Shown here: piece after piece, positions 1 through 6,326 of the stretch | How positions within the stretch are numbered: position 1 is the first letter of the stretch | Layout: each line of letters starts with the position of its first letter | Assembly: GCA_012837395.1 (NCBI GenBank) | Contig: DURF01000073.1 | Location: 1 to 6,326, forward strand | Direction of reading: 5' to 3' | Origin: Acholeplasma sp. | GTDB lineage: Bacteria > Bacillota_I > Bacilli_A > Acholeplasmatales > Acholeplasmataceae | DNA length: 6,326 nt | Made by a program: the position numbers and the translations under genes | The notes under the pieces: generated by a model | Database searches by the model: none | What the model was told of the DNA's origin: nothing | Seen by the model: the letters and a program-made list of their open reading frames with translations, nothing else

Positions 1-1036
1 ATTCTGTAACTTGAATATACTTTGTTTCTTTTTCCTTTATTGCTACAAAGTCAATTTCATAATCACGCCCAACCTTTCCTGTGTAAACACGGTATCCGTG
101 TTTTATAAGTTCCAAATAGACAAAGTTCTCTAAAACACGTCCCCGATTAGAACCTTCATTAGGTATTATTTGGCTTCTTATTCCAAAGTCTACAGTATAA
201 TATTTACTAAATGTCTTTAACTCTTTCTTGCCTTTTACATCATACCGATTATACTTATATGAAAAGTACGATTTTAACATTAAATCTAGATATTCATTTA
301 CACGATCATAAGATGTATCAACTTGATTTGACTTCATAGTGTTAAATATTTAATTTGCAGATATTTTCGCACCAATATGTTCTAATACATATCTAGCAAC
401 AGCATAAAACTCCCTTTCTCTAGTAATTCTACCTCGCAGTATTATATCTCTTTTAAAGATTGTATTGAATATATCTTTTTTTAATTGGTTTTTTATTAAC
501 TTGTTTTCTGTTAAGACAACAGCCAGAAAACTACTTTCTAAAAACGTGTTATAGAATGCTTCATAATTATTCTTATCGCCAACAAAAGTCAACAATTCAT
601 AGTAGGATAACGGATATACTCTTATTGTAAGATATCTACCAGCCAAGTATGTTAAATGTTCTCCAGAAAACATATTAGCATTTGAACCTGTTAAATATAT
701 ATCAATATCAAAACTAACCCTAAGTTAATTAACTACTCTAGCCCATTCATTTATTTCTTGAACTTCATCAATAAATAAATAAATTTTATCATCGACTTTT
801 CTAACATCATGAATATATCTATGCAGTTCTTCCCCATCTTTCAACTTATCAAACTTAATCATTTCATAATTAATTTCAATAATTTGATTTTTAGAAATTC
901 CACTTTCTATTAAATGATTAATCATCATCTTTAATATCGTAGATTTTCCACTTCTTCTAACACCAACAAGCAACTTTACATAATCAGTATCTTTAGAGGA
1001 AATTAACTTTTCTAAATACGAATGTCTAATAATCAT
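1..1036 (-). pseudogene. AAA_14/DUF4143 ATPase, broken by two in-frame TAA codons, 3' end outside the window
   Basis: The frame opens at ATG 1034-1036, preceded by an AAAGGGTG Shine-Dalgarno sequence at 1043-1050, and stays in one phase to the window edge (345 codons). Codons 1-103 hold a Walker A motif (GVRRSGKST, 25-33) and a Walker B/DEVQ motif (LFIDEVQEI, 87-95). TAA at 725-727 is codon 104. The frame then continues with the sensor-like DIYLTGSNA, the GxYLAGRY segment and the region leading into DUF4143. A second TAA at 350-352 is codon 229. After it come GRVLENFVYLEL and YEIDFVAIKEKE, typical of the C-terminal PD-(D/E)XK-like part of DUF4143. About 50 residues are probably missing beyond position 1, since relatives are near 400 residues. 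Seen: continuous homology-like sequence across both stops, without frameshift. Inferred: a formerly complete ATPase, inactivated recently. Members of this family are widespread accessory proteins of unclear role. The intact paralogue at 3652-4914 belongs to a different subfamily. Confidence 0.88.
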
Positions 1037-1062
1037 TTACAACACCCTTTCTCATCAGCCTA

Positions 1063-1091
1063 ATTATACTAAAAACTTGTAAAAGTCGCAC
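1063..1091 (-). promoter_or_regulatory. Probable sigma-A-type promoter of the broken ATPase gene
   Basis: On the minus strand a perfect TATAAT lies at 1063-1068. Seventeen bases upstream is a weak -35 candidate, GTGCGA (1086-1091), matching only three consensus positions. Transcription would begin near 1056, leaving a leader of about 20 bases that contains the Shine-Dalgarno sequence. The -10 is convincing and the -35 is not. Confidence 0.45.
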
Positions 1092-1197
1092 TTTTTCAGT
1101 AATTATTGCCCTCTTGTTTTTAAACAAAATATCTTCGCCAATTAATGACATTAATTTGATACAAGCTTCGCTCATTTACTACTAACTAATTAAAATA

Positions 1198-1225
1198 ATT
1201 ACAAAAGCTTATATTATGATATAAT
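1198..1225 (+). promoter_or_regulatory. Extended -10 promoter of the membrane sugar-nucleotide dehydratase gene
   Basis: TGATATAAT at 1217-1225 is a perfect extended -10 (TGN then TATAAT). ATTACA at 1198-1203 is a plausible -35 (four of six consensus bases) with a 16-base spacer. The start site would be near 1232, giving a leader of roughly 40 bases before the GTG at 1273. This promoter is divergent from that of the broken ATPase gene; the two share the 236-base intergenic region 1037-1272, in which I see no other gene. Confidence 0.65.
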
Positions 1226-1272
1226 AATTATATCTTTATAGAGTTTAAATATTAAATTTTAGGGGCGATTAG

Positions 1273-3129
1273 GTGAAACAAAAGAAGTTTTTAAATACAT
1301 TAACAATGATGATAATTGACGCCATAATTATTTCATCCTCTTATATATTATCAATGTTAATTGCTGAAACCATCGGTTATGGCGATGGTTTTCCAAAAAT
1401 TGGTTTATTTTTAGTAATTATAATTGCAGTTAAAATAATCATATATTTATTATTAGGAATTTATAATACAATTACACGTTACTTAGATTATACAGACATT
1501 ACTAAAATTGTACTAGCGACTTTTTTCACAAACGTTGTTATAGTAATTTATTTAACAATTCCTGGTATAACTAAGTTTATGCCAAGATCCATTTATTTAT
1601 TTATCACTACTTTAGAAATAGTTGGTTTGGTATTGGTTAGAATGTTTAGAAGATTTATTGAATACCGGAAAAAAAGATCTTCCTTTAAAAAATTAGAGGC
1701 AAAACGAACTTTAATTATCGGTGCTGGATCAGCTGCCGAACTAGCTATTAAAGAAATAAATAATAATAAAAACTTGAATAATTATATTGTTGGTTTAGTT
1801 GATGATGATCCTATAAAACTAGGTAGAACAATTTCAAACATTAAGGTCTTAGGAACAATTTCTGATTTGAAAGACATTATTCCTAAATGTGAAGTTGAAG
1901 AAATTGTTATGGCTATTAATAACTATCCCAAAACAAAGTTTAACGATTTATTAAATGAAATTAGTGAGTTTGATGATTTAATAATGAAAAGAATATCTTT
2001 GTCTGGTGATTTAAGAAAAGAACAAGATCTAAAGATTGTTGATGTTAAACCCGAAGACTTGCTTGATAGATATGAAATTAAGCTTGAAGCGGAAGATATT
2101 AACAATTTCATCAAAGATGAAGTTGTTTTAGTAACTGGTGGTGGCGGTTCAATAGGTAGTGAGTTATCTCGTCAAATATTTAACCTTAATCCCAAAGAAT
2201 TAATAATCTTTGATATTTATGAAAATAATGCTTATGATATTCAAATGGAACTGGAACGCTTAAGATTTAAAAGAAATATCGATGTTAAATTAACCGTTTT
2301 AATCGGTAGTGTTTATAACACAAAACGTTTAGAACAAGTTTATGAAACATATAAACCAACACTAGTCTTTCATGCTGCTGCATATAAGCATGTTCCTCTA
2401 ATGGAGGATAGTCCAATGGAAGCAATTAGAACAAACGTGCTTGGAACTAAAAACTCAGCAAGACTAGCTAATAAATATGGTGTTAAGAAATTTGTTTTAG
2501 TATCAAGCGACAAAGCTGTTAGACCAACAAACATTATGGGAGCAACAAAACGTTATGCTGAAATGATTGTTGCTCATTATAATGAAATTGGTCCAACTAA
2601 GTTTTCATCAGTAAGATTCGGTAATGTATTAGGGTCAAACGGCAGTGTTATTCCACTCTTTAAAAAACAAATTGCTGATGGTGGCCCTGTAACAGTCACA
2701 CATAAAGATATTACCAGATACTTTATGACAATTCCTGAGGCTGTTGGCTTAATTTTACAAAGTGCAACATATGCTAATGGTGGTGAAGTCTTTGTTCTTG
2801 ATATGGGTAACCCTGTTAAAATATATGATTTAGCTTATAAAATGATAAGACTATCCGGACTTAGACCTGGTATTGATATTGATATAGTCATTACCGGACT
2901 TAGACCTGGAGAAAAGTTATATGAAGAACTTTTAGTTGATCATAATAATAATACTCACTTAAAAACCGAACATAGTAGAATCTTCATTGAAAAACAAAAT
3001 GGAATTAGTTATGATTCGCTGGATTTCAAATACGTTGAAGAACATTTTGAAAACTTAGATAATGAACATATTAAAAAAATGGTAGCAAAAGTAATCGATA
3101 CTTACGATATAAATGGTAACGGAAAATAA
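1273..3129 (+). CDS. Membrane-anchored nucleoside-diphosphate-sugar 4,6-dehydratase (CapD/WbpM/PglF/EpsC type)
   Basis: Proteins of this family remove water from UDP-GlcNAc (or a similar NDP-sugar) using bound NAD(P), forming the 4-keto-6-deoxy sugar that feeds capsule, glycan or protein-glycosylation pathways. The 618 residues match the family's usual length. Four hydrophobic segments (about 9-31, 42-64, 78-97, 106-124) anchor it in the membrane. A first Rossmann fold starts at 145 (LIIGAGSAAE). The catalytic SDR-like domain starts at 284 with VTGGGGSIGSE (287-297). It then shows FHAAAYKHVPLMED (366-379), SSDKAVRPTN and MGATKRYAE (411-430), RFGNVLGSNGSV (448-459) and GLRPGEKLYEELL (542-554). 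As is usual in this subgroup, Met replaces the classical SDR tyrosine in the MGATK motif. The start is GTG at 1273, supported by AGGGG at 1261-1265, seven bases upstream. The terminator follows six bases after the stop, so the gene seems to be transcribed alone. No glycosyltransferase or aminotransferase partner is visible, so the exact substrate and pathway are uncertain. Confidence 0.95.
   Translation: MKQKKFLNTLTMMIIDAIIISSSYILSMLIAETIGYGDGFPKIGLFLVIIIAVKIIIYLLLGIYNTITRYLDYTDITKIVLATFFTNVVIVIYLTIPGITKFMPRSIYLFITTLEIVGLVLVRMFRRFIEYRKKRSSFKKLEAKRTLIIGAGSAAELAIKEINNNKNLNNYIVGLVDDDPIKLGRTISNIKVLGTISDLKDIIPKCEVEEIVMAINNYPKTKFNDLLNEISEFDDLIMKRISLSGDLRKEQDLKIVDVKPEDLLDRYEIKLEAEDINNFIKDEVVLVTGGGGSIGSELSRQIFNLNPKELIIFDIYENNAYDIQMELERLRFKRNIDVKLTVLIGSVYNTKRLEQVYETYKPTLVFHAAAYKHVPLMEDSPMEAIRTNVLGTKNSARLANKYGVKKFVLVSSDKAVRPTNIMGATKRYAEMIVAHYNEIGPTKFSSVRFGNVLGSNGSVIPLFKKQIADGGPVTVTHKDITRYFMTIPEAVGLILQSATYANGGEVFVLDMGNPVKIYDLAYKMIRLSGLRPGIDIDIVITGLRPGEKLYEELLVDHNNNTHLKTEHSRIFIEKQNGISYDSLDFKYVEEHFENLDNEHIKKMVAKVIDTYDINGNGK
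2855..2909 (+). repeat. 16-bp direct repeat inside the dehydratase gene
   Basis: CCGGACTTAGACCTGG occurs at 2855-2870 and again at 2894-2909, exactly 39 bases (13 codons) apart. It encodes the two GLRPG motifs near residues 529-533 and 542-546. From memory, relatives often show similar GL-PG motifs at both places, so the protein repeat is probably natural; the identical DNA could reflect codon choice or local conversion. Confidence 0.8.
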
Positions 3130-3135
3130 ATACTT

Positions 3136-3178
3136 AGAGGCTTTAAAGTAGAAAATCTACTTTAAAGCCTCTTTTTTT
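3136..3178 (+). terminator. Strong intrinsic terminator of the dehydratase gene
   Basis: AGAGGCTTTAAAGTAGA (3136-3152) pairs perfectly with 3156-3172, giving a 17-bp stem with a three-base AAA loop. It is followed by an uninterrupted T tract to 3178. It starts six bases after the dehydratase stop codon. The opposite strand has only a weak T-rich tail, so it mainly serves the plus strand, although it could also slow transcription arriving from the convergent XRE gene. Confidence 0.95.
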
Positions 3179-3236
3179 ATTATATTTTTCACTTCTTCAA
3201 TAATTATTAAACATCGTTCCTTGCTTAGTTTTATAA

Positions 3237-3521
3237 TTACCTCCTAATACTCTTTATAATTGGAAACTCAAACAGTTTATTAAAGTCTTCTAATAATCCA
3301 ATCGTATTGCTGATTTTTAATAGTGACGTCAAAGAAATTTCCCCCTTGGTTTCAAACCTCCTAATTGAACCATAACTAACACCCGATCTAACACTTAATT
3401 CTCTTTGAGTTAAACCAAATTCTTTTCTTCTTTTTACAAATCTTTCCACTAAATAATAAACCGCTCTTTGTTCTGTTAGAACATCAACAAAATCACTAAT
3501 ATCTATCATATTCTTTTTCAT
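3237..3521 (-). CDS. XRE-family HTH regulator, HipB antitoxin-like, without a visible HipA partner
   Basis: This 94-residue protein carries a Cro/C1-type helix-turn-helix at about residues 26-75. LTQRELSVRSG (37-47) fits the first helix pair and VSYGSIRRFET (48-58) the recognition helix. The following KGEISLTSLLKISNTIG and the C-terminal EDFNKLFEFP resemble HipB-like antitoxins, which bind and silence a HipA-type kinase encoded immediately downstream and repress their own promoter. No such kinase gene is present: the next coding sequence is the convergent dehydratase. The ATG at 3519-3521 lacks a Shine-Dalgarno sequence, but the best -10 lies so close that the mRNA may be almost leaderless. 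An alternative start is Met5. The final Arg-Arg codons read AGGAGG, a strong Shine-Dalgarno sequence for a gene that is no longer there. Two palindromic sites flank the promoter, suggesting self-repression. The HTH fold is certain; the HipB assignment is a family resemblance. Confidence 0.87.
   Translation of the reverse strand: MKKNMIDISDFVDVLTEQRAVYYLVERFVKRRKEFGLTQRELSVRSGVSYGSIRRFETKGEISLTSLLKISNTIGLLEDFNKLFEFPIIKSIRR
3240..3245 (-). promoter_or_regulatory. Orphan AGGAGG ribosome-binding sequence at the end of the XRE gene
   Basis: The last two sense codons of the XRE gene form a perfect AGGAGG on the minus strand. In hipBA-like operons the second gene often begins at or over the stop of the first, so this would suit a translationally coupled toxin gene. 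No ATG, GTG or TTG start lies at a suitable distance, and the frames behind it are short. It may be a relic of a lost partner or simply two AGG codons. Confidence 0.35.
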
Positions 3522-3523
3522 GG

Positions 3524-3579
3524 TGCTTATATTTTAGCATTTTTACCACAAAACATTAATAATTGCCAATATATTAGCA
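3524..3579 (-). promoter_or_regulatory. Promoter of the XRE gene with two operator-like palindromes
   Basis: Two related 16-base near-palindromes sit at 3524-3539 (TGCTTATATTTTAGCA, plus strand) and 3564-3579 (TGCCAATATATTAGCA). Both have TGC(T/C) and AGCA ends around an AT-rich core, and their centres are 40 bases apart. Seen on the minus strand, the first contains the extended -10 TGCTAAAAT (3531-3539). The second lies just upstream of where the -35 would be (a weak TTAATG). With TAAAAT as -10, transcription starts near 3524, only two or three bases before the ATG at 3521. A dimeric XRE repressor bound at both sites would cover the promoter. The repeats are directly visible; the operator role is inferred. 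Confidence 0.6.
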
Positions 3580-3599
3580 CCAGAAATTTAGTTTTCATT

Positions 3600-3644
3600 A
3601 AAATAGGATTCAAAAAAGAGCAAACTCCCTTTGAATCCTATTTT
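3600..3644 (-). terminator. Hairpin terminator after the intact DUF4143 ATPase gene
   Basis: AAAATAGGATTCAAA (3600-3614) pairs perfectly with 3630-3644, a 15-bp stem enclosing a loop that can form a small inner GAG/CTC helix. It lies seven bases beyond the TAA of the ATPase gene at 3652. On the minus strand the stem ends in TTTT followed by AATG, so the T tract is short. It separates the ATPase transcript from the promoter of the XRE gene and may act in both directions. Confidence 0.8.
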
Positions 3645-3651
3645 AATTATA

Positions 3652-4914
3652 TTATGGTTTAAGTGAGCCTATACTAACTACATGAATTCCATCTTCTCTA
3701 GTATAAGAAGCATTTTCGCTCGTTAAAACCATTAAGAAAGACGGTTTATTCATCTTATTAGTATCAACTACATCAACTAATTTTTTTAGGTTTATCGCTG
3801 CCTGATCTTGTTGGTGTTCACCCAACTTTACTTCGATTGCCCCCCATCTACCGTCTGGCAGATGAATAATAGCATCGCATTCTAACCCATTAGAGTCTCT
3901 ATAATAAAAAACATTCCCACTCAAAGAATCCGAATACACTCTTAAATCTCTAATAGCCATTGCTTCAAACAATAGATCTAAAAGTTTATAGTCGTTTAAC
4001 AAGTCAGAAGGTGATATTCCTAAGCTGGCAACCGCAATTGACGGATCAACAAACATTCTAGTAGGAGTTGATCTTATTGAAGCTTTACTTCTTAAGTTTG
4101 GATTCCAAGCTTCTAATTCATCAATAACATGCATGTGTTTGAAACTATCAATATACTTATTTATAGTTGGAATTGATAGTGATTCGTTGTGTGCCGACAA
4201 ATCATCTAAAATTTTTTGATTTGATGCCTTTGTTGAGATATTTCTTGAGTAAGACCTTAAGAACATTCTCACTAGGTGTGAAGATTTAACTTCTGCAACT
4301 TCTTTTAATTCTATTTCAACAATTGAATTCACATAGTTTTTAGCCTGTTGTAAGGCAGCTCTTTCTTCTAAATCTATACTCAAAGGCCATCCACCCCTTG
4401 AAATTAAAAACGCAACATTTTTTAAATCCATATTATTGAAAGTAGGTGCGATTGTTTTTCCATTAAATAAATCTTCTAATGATACACTTCCGTCAGACTC
4501 TAAAGATTCATAGAGACTCATTGTTCTCATTTTTAGTCTGGAAATTCTACCCGTCCCACTGTGAATGATATCTTTTGTATCATGCGGACTAACTGATCCT
4601 GTCATTATAAATTGTCCCATTTTTCCTCGAACATCTACCTCATGTCTGATCGCATCCCATAGAGTAGGAGCAACTTGCCACTCATCTACTAGTCTTGGAG
4701 TTTCACCTTGAAGTAAGATTTTAGGGTTAATTTTAGCAAAATTTAAATTTCTATCTATATTCTTTGGGTCGTCCATTGATATATAACTACTTGATTGTTG
4801 TTTAGCAGTTGTAGTTTTACCACACCACTTTGGACCTTCAATTAAAACCGCACCTGATGCAGAAAGCATAAATTCTAATTGTTCATCTAAAATTCTCTTT
4901 TTATATTTCTTCAT
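3652..4914 (-). CDS. Intact AAA_14/DUF4143 family ATP-binding protein
   Basis: This complete 420-residue protein has an N-terminal AAA+ ATPase domain. It shows Walker A GPKWCGKTT (27-35), a Walker B-like RLVDEWQ (74-80) and the sensor-like FIMTGS (102-107). The GPKWCGKTT/DEWQ signature places it in a large accessory family found across bacteria and archaea. The C-terminal DUF4143 region ends in a PD-(D/E)XK-nuclease-like core: LECDAII (344-350) and AIEVKLG (359-365), with Asp347, Glu361 and Lys363 as candidate metal-binding or catalytic residues. No membrane segment or signal peptide is visible. Family members are generally annotated only as ATPases; a role in DNA transactions or defence is plausible but unproven. 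The start at ATG 4912-4914 is supported by AGAGGTGG at 4919-4926. It has its own promoter and terminator. It is clearly divergent from the broken ATPase at 1-1036 (GVRRSGKST/DEVQ type), so the two are not a recent duplication. Confidence 0.93.
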   Translation of the reverse strand: MKKYKKRILDEQLEFMLSASGAVLIEGPKWCGKTTTAKQQSSSYISMDDPKNIDRNLNFAKINPKILLQGETPRLVDEWQVAPTLWDAIRHEVDVRGKMGQFIMTGSVSPHDTKDIIHSGTGRISRLKMRTMSLYESLESDGSVSLEDLFNGKTIAPTFNNMDLKNVAFLISRGGWPLSIDLEERAALQQAKNYVNSIVEIELKEVAEVKSSHLVRMFLRSYSRNISTKASNQKILDDLSAHNESLSIPTINKYIDSFKHMHVIDELEAWNPNLRSKASIRSTPTRMFVDPSIAVASLGISPSDLLNDYKLLDLLFEAMAIRDLRVYSDSLSGNVFYYRDSNGLECDAIIHLPDGRWGAIEVKLGEHQQDQAAINLKKLVDVVDTNKMNKPSFLMVLTSENASYTREDGIHVVSIGSLKP

Positions 4915-4933
4915 CGAACCACCTCTTTTCTAC

Positions 4934-4962
4934 ATTATATAACAATAATAAGTTATTTACAA
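4934..4962 (-). promoter_or_regulatory. Promoter of the intact DUF4143 ATPase gene
   Basis: On the minus strand TTGTAA (4957-4962) and a perfect TATAAT (4934-4939) are separated by 17 bases, a good sigma-A-type arrangement. The transcript would begin near 4927, leaving a leader of about a dozen bases with the Shine-Dalgarno sequence. The 23-bp iterons begin five bases upstream of the -35, where an activator or repressor would be expected to bind. Confidence 0.75.
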
Positions 4963-4967
4963 CTTTA

Positions 4968-5027
4968 CTTTATGATTTGTGGCGGTTTCACTTTATGATT
5001 TGTGGCGGTTTCACTTTATGATTTGTG
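4968..5027. repeat. Tandem 23-bp iterons, two full copies and one partial
   Basis: The unit begins CTTTATGATTTGTG and ends GCGGTTTCA. Copies at 4968-4990 and 4991-5013 are identical, and a third starts at 5014 but keeps only its first 14 bases. The GTGGCGG part is richer in GC than its surroundings. The array abuts the -35 of the ATPase promoter. It may be a regulator-binding array, or a leftover end of a mobile element: some IS21-type elements carry several short repeats at their ends. No transposase gene is present in the window, so the second reading is unproven. Confidence 0.9.
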
Positions 5028-5038
5028 AAAGCCATATT

Positions 5039-5087
5039 TACAATTTACTGAATCATGTTTTACTGAATCATAATTCAGTAAATTGTA
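5039..5087. repeat. TTTACTGAAT repeat family with alternative hairpins
   Basis: TTTACTGAATCAT occurs twice in direct orientation (5044-5056 and 5059-5071), and its complement follows at 5073-5087. TACAATTTACTGAAT (5039-5053) pairs perfectly over 15 bases with 5073-5087. Alternatively the second copy (5059-5068) pairs over 10 bases with 5073-5082 around a four-base loop. The two foldings exclude each other. No long T tract follows, so it is not an obvious terminator. Function is unknown; a protein-binding site or mobile-element end are possibilities. Confidence 0.85.
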
Positions 5088-5102
5088 TTCTTCCTAAAAT
5101 GC

Positions 5103-5139
5103 TAAAACAAAAGCACTCGTCAATTAAGAAAAGTGCCTT
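5103..5139 (-). terminator. Intrinsic terminator of the ABC-F gene
   Basis: On the minus strand AAGGCACT (5132-5139) pairs with AGTGCTTT (5110-5117), eight base pairs with one G-U wobble. It is followed by TTTTGTTTTA running to 5103. It begins five bases after the stop codon region at 5145, in the right place and orientation for the ABC-F transcript. Confidence 0.78.
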
Positions 5140-5144
5140 GTTTA

Positions 5145-6326
<1,182 letters not shown>

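Noticed and set aside
1026..1175. A 49-codon minus-strand frame (begins MSEACIKLMSLIGED) overlapping the promoter and start of the broken ATPase gene
   Set aside because: It has no Shine-Dalgarno sequence, contains the -10 of the ATPase gene, overlaps its start codon and resembles no family I recognise.
1923..2114. A 63-codon minus-strand frame inside the dehydratase gene
   Set aside because: It lies wholly within a clearly real gene on the other strand, with Ser/Leu-rich antisense composition.
3158..3239. A short minus-strand frame after the AGGAGG, opening with a possible ATT start and reading IIKLSKERC
   Set aside because: It has no standard start codon, too short a spacing from the AGGAGG, only about 26 codons, and ends inside the dehydratase terminator stem.
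3237..4914. The XRE gene and the intact DUF4143 ATPase as a two-gene toxin-antitoxin operon
   Set aside because: A terminator hairpin and a separate promoter lie between them, the ATPase comes first, and it bears no resemblance to HipA kinases.
4968..5087. A CRISPR array
   Set aside because: The 23-bp units are directly adjacent without spacers, there are only two full copies, and no cas gene is visible.

Overview
The window is AT-rich DNA from a low-GC Firmicute or Mollicute-like bacterium, most likely Acholeplasma/Izemoplasma-like. Trp is written TGG throughout, every gene end visible here is TAA, and no in-frame TGA occurs, so the standard bacterial code fits better than the Mycoplasma/Spiroplasma code. 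The lineage is an inference from composition and protein flavour and was not tested by a search.

Layout, left to right. (1) Minus strand, 1-1036: a decayed ATPase of the AAA_14/DUF4143 type. Its reading frame is continuous but carries two in-frame TAA codons, and its 3' end lies outside the window. (2) Plus strand, 1273-3129: a complete 618-residue membrane-anchored nucleotide-sugar 4,6-dehydratase (CapD/WbpM/PglF/EpsC type). It has its own extended -10 promoter and ends at a strong intrinsic terminator, so it appears to be monocistronic. (3) Minus strand, 3237-3521: a small XRE-type DNA-binding protein resembling HipB antitoxins. Two palindromic operator-like sites flank its promoter, and no HipA partner follows it. 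(4) Minus strand, 3652-4914: a second, intact AAA_14/DUF4143 ATPase with its own promoter and terminator. (5) 4915-5144: a repeat-rich intergenic region holding 23-bp tandem iterons abutting the ATPase promoter, a second repeat family able to form alternative hairpins, and the terminator of the next gene. (6) Minus strand, 5145-6326: the C-terminal three quarters of a YkpA/YbiT-type ABC-F ATPase gene, interrupted by one in-frame TAA; its 5' end lies outside the window.

The genes do not form one operon. Each has its own promoter or terminator where these can be seen, and the centre looks like an accessory patch of orphan regulator, DUF4143 ATPase and repeats. The main points for a second look are the base-substitution-only decay of both flanking genes (three TAA codons, no frameshift), the HipB-like regulator with its paired operators and a leftover strong ribosome-binding sequence but no toxin gene, and the two repeat arrays beside the intact ATPase. 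I do not see a clearly new multi-gene system.
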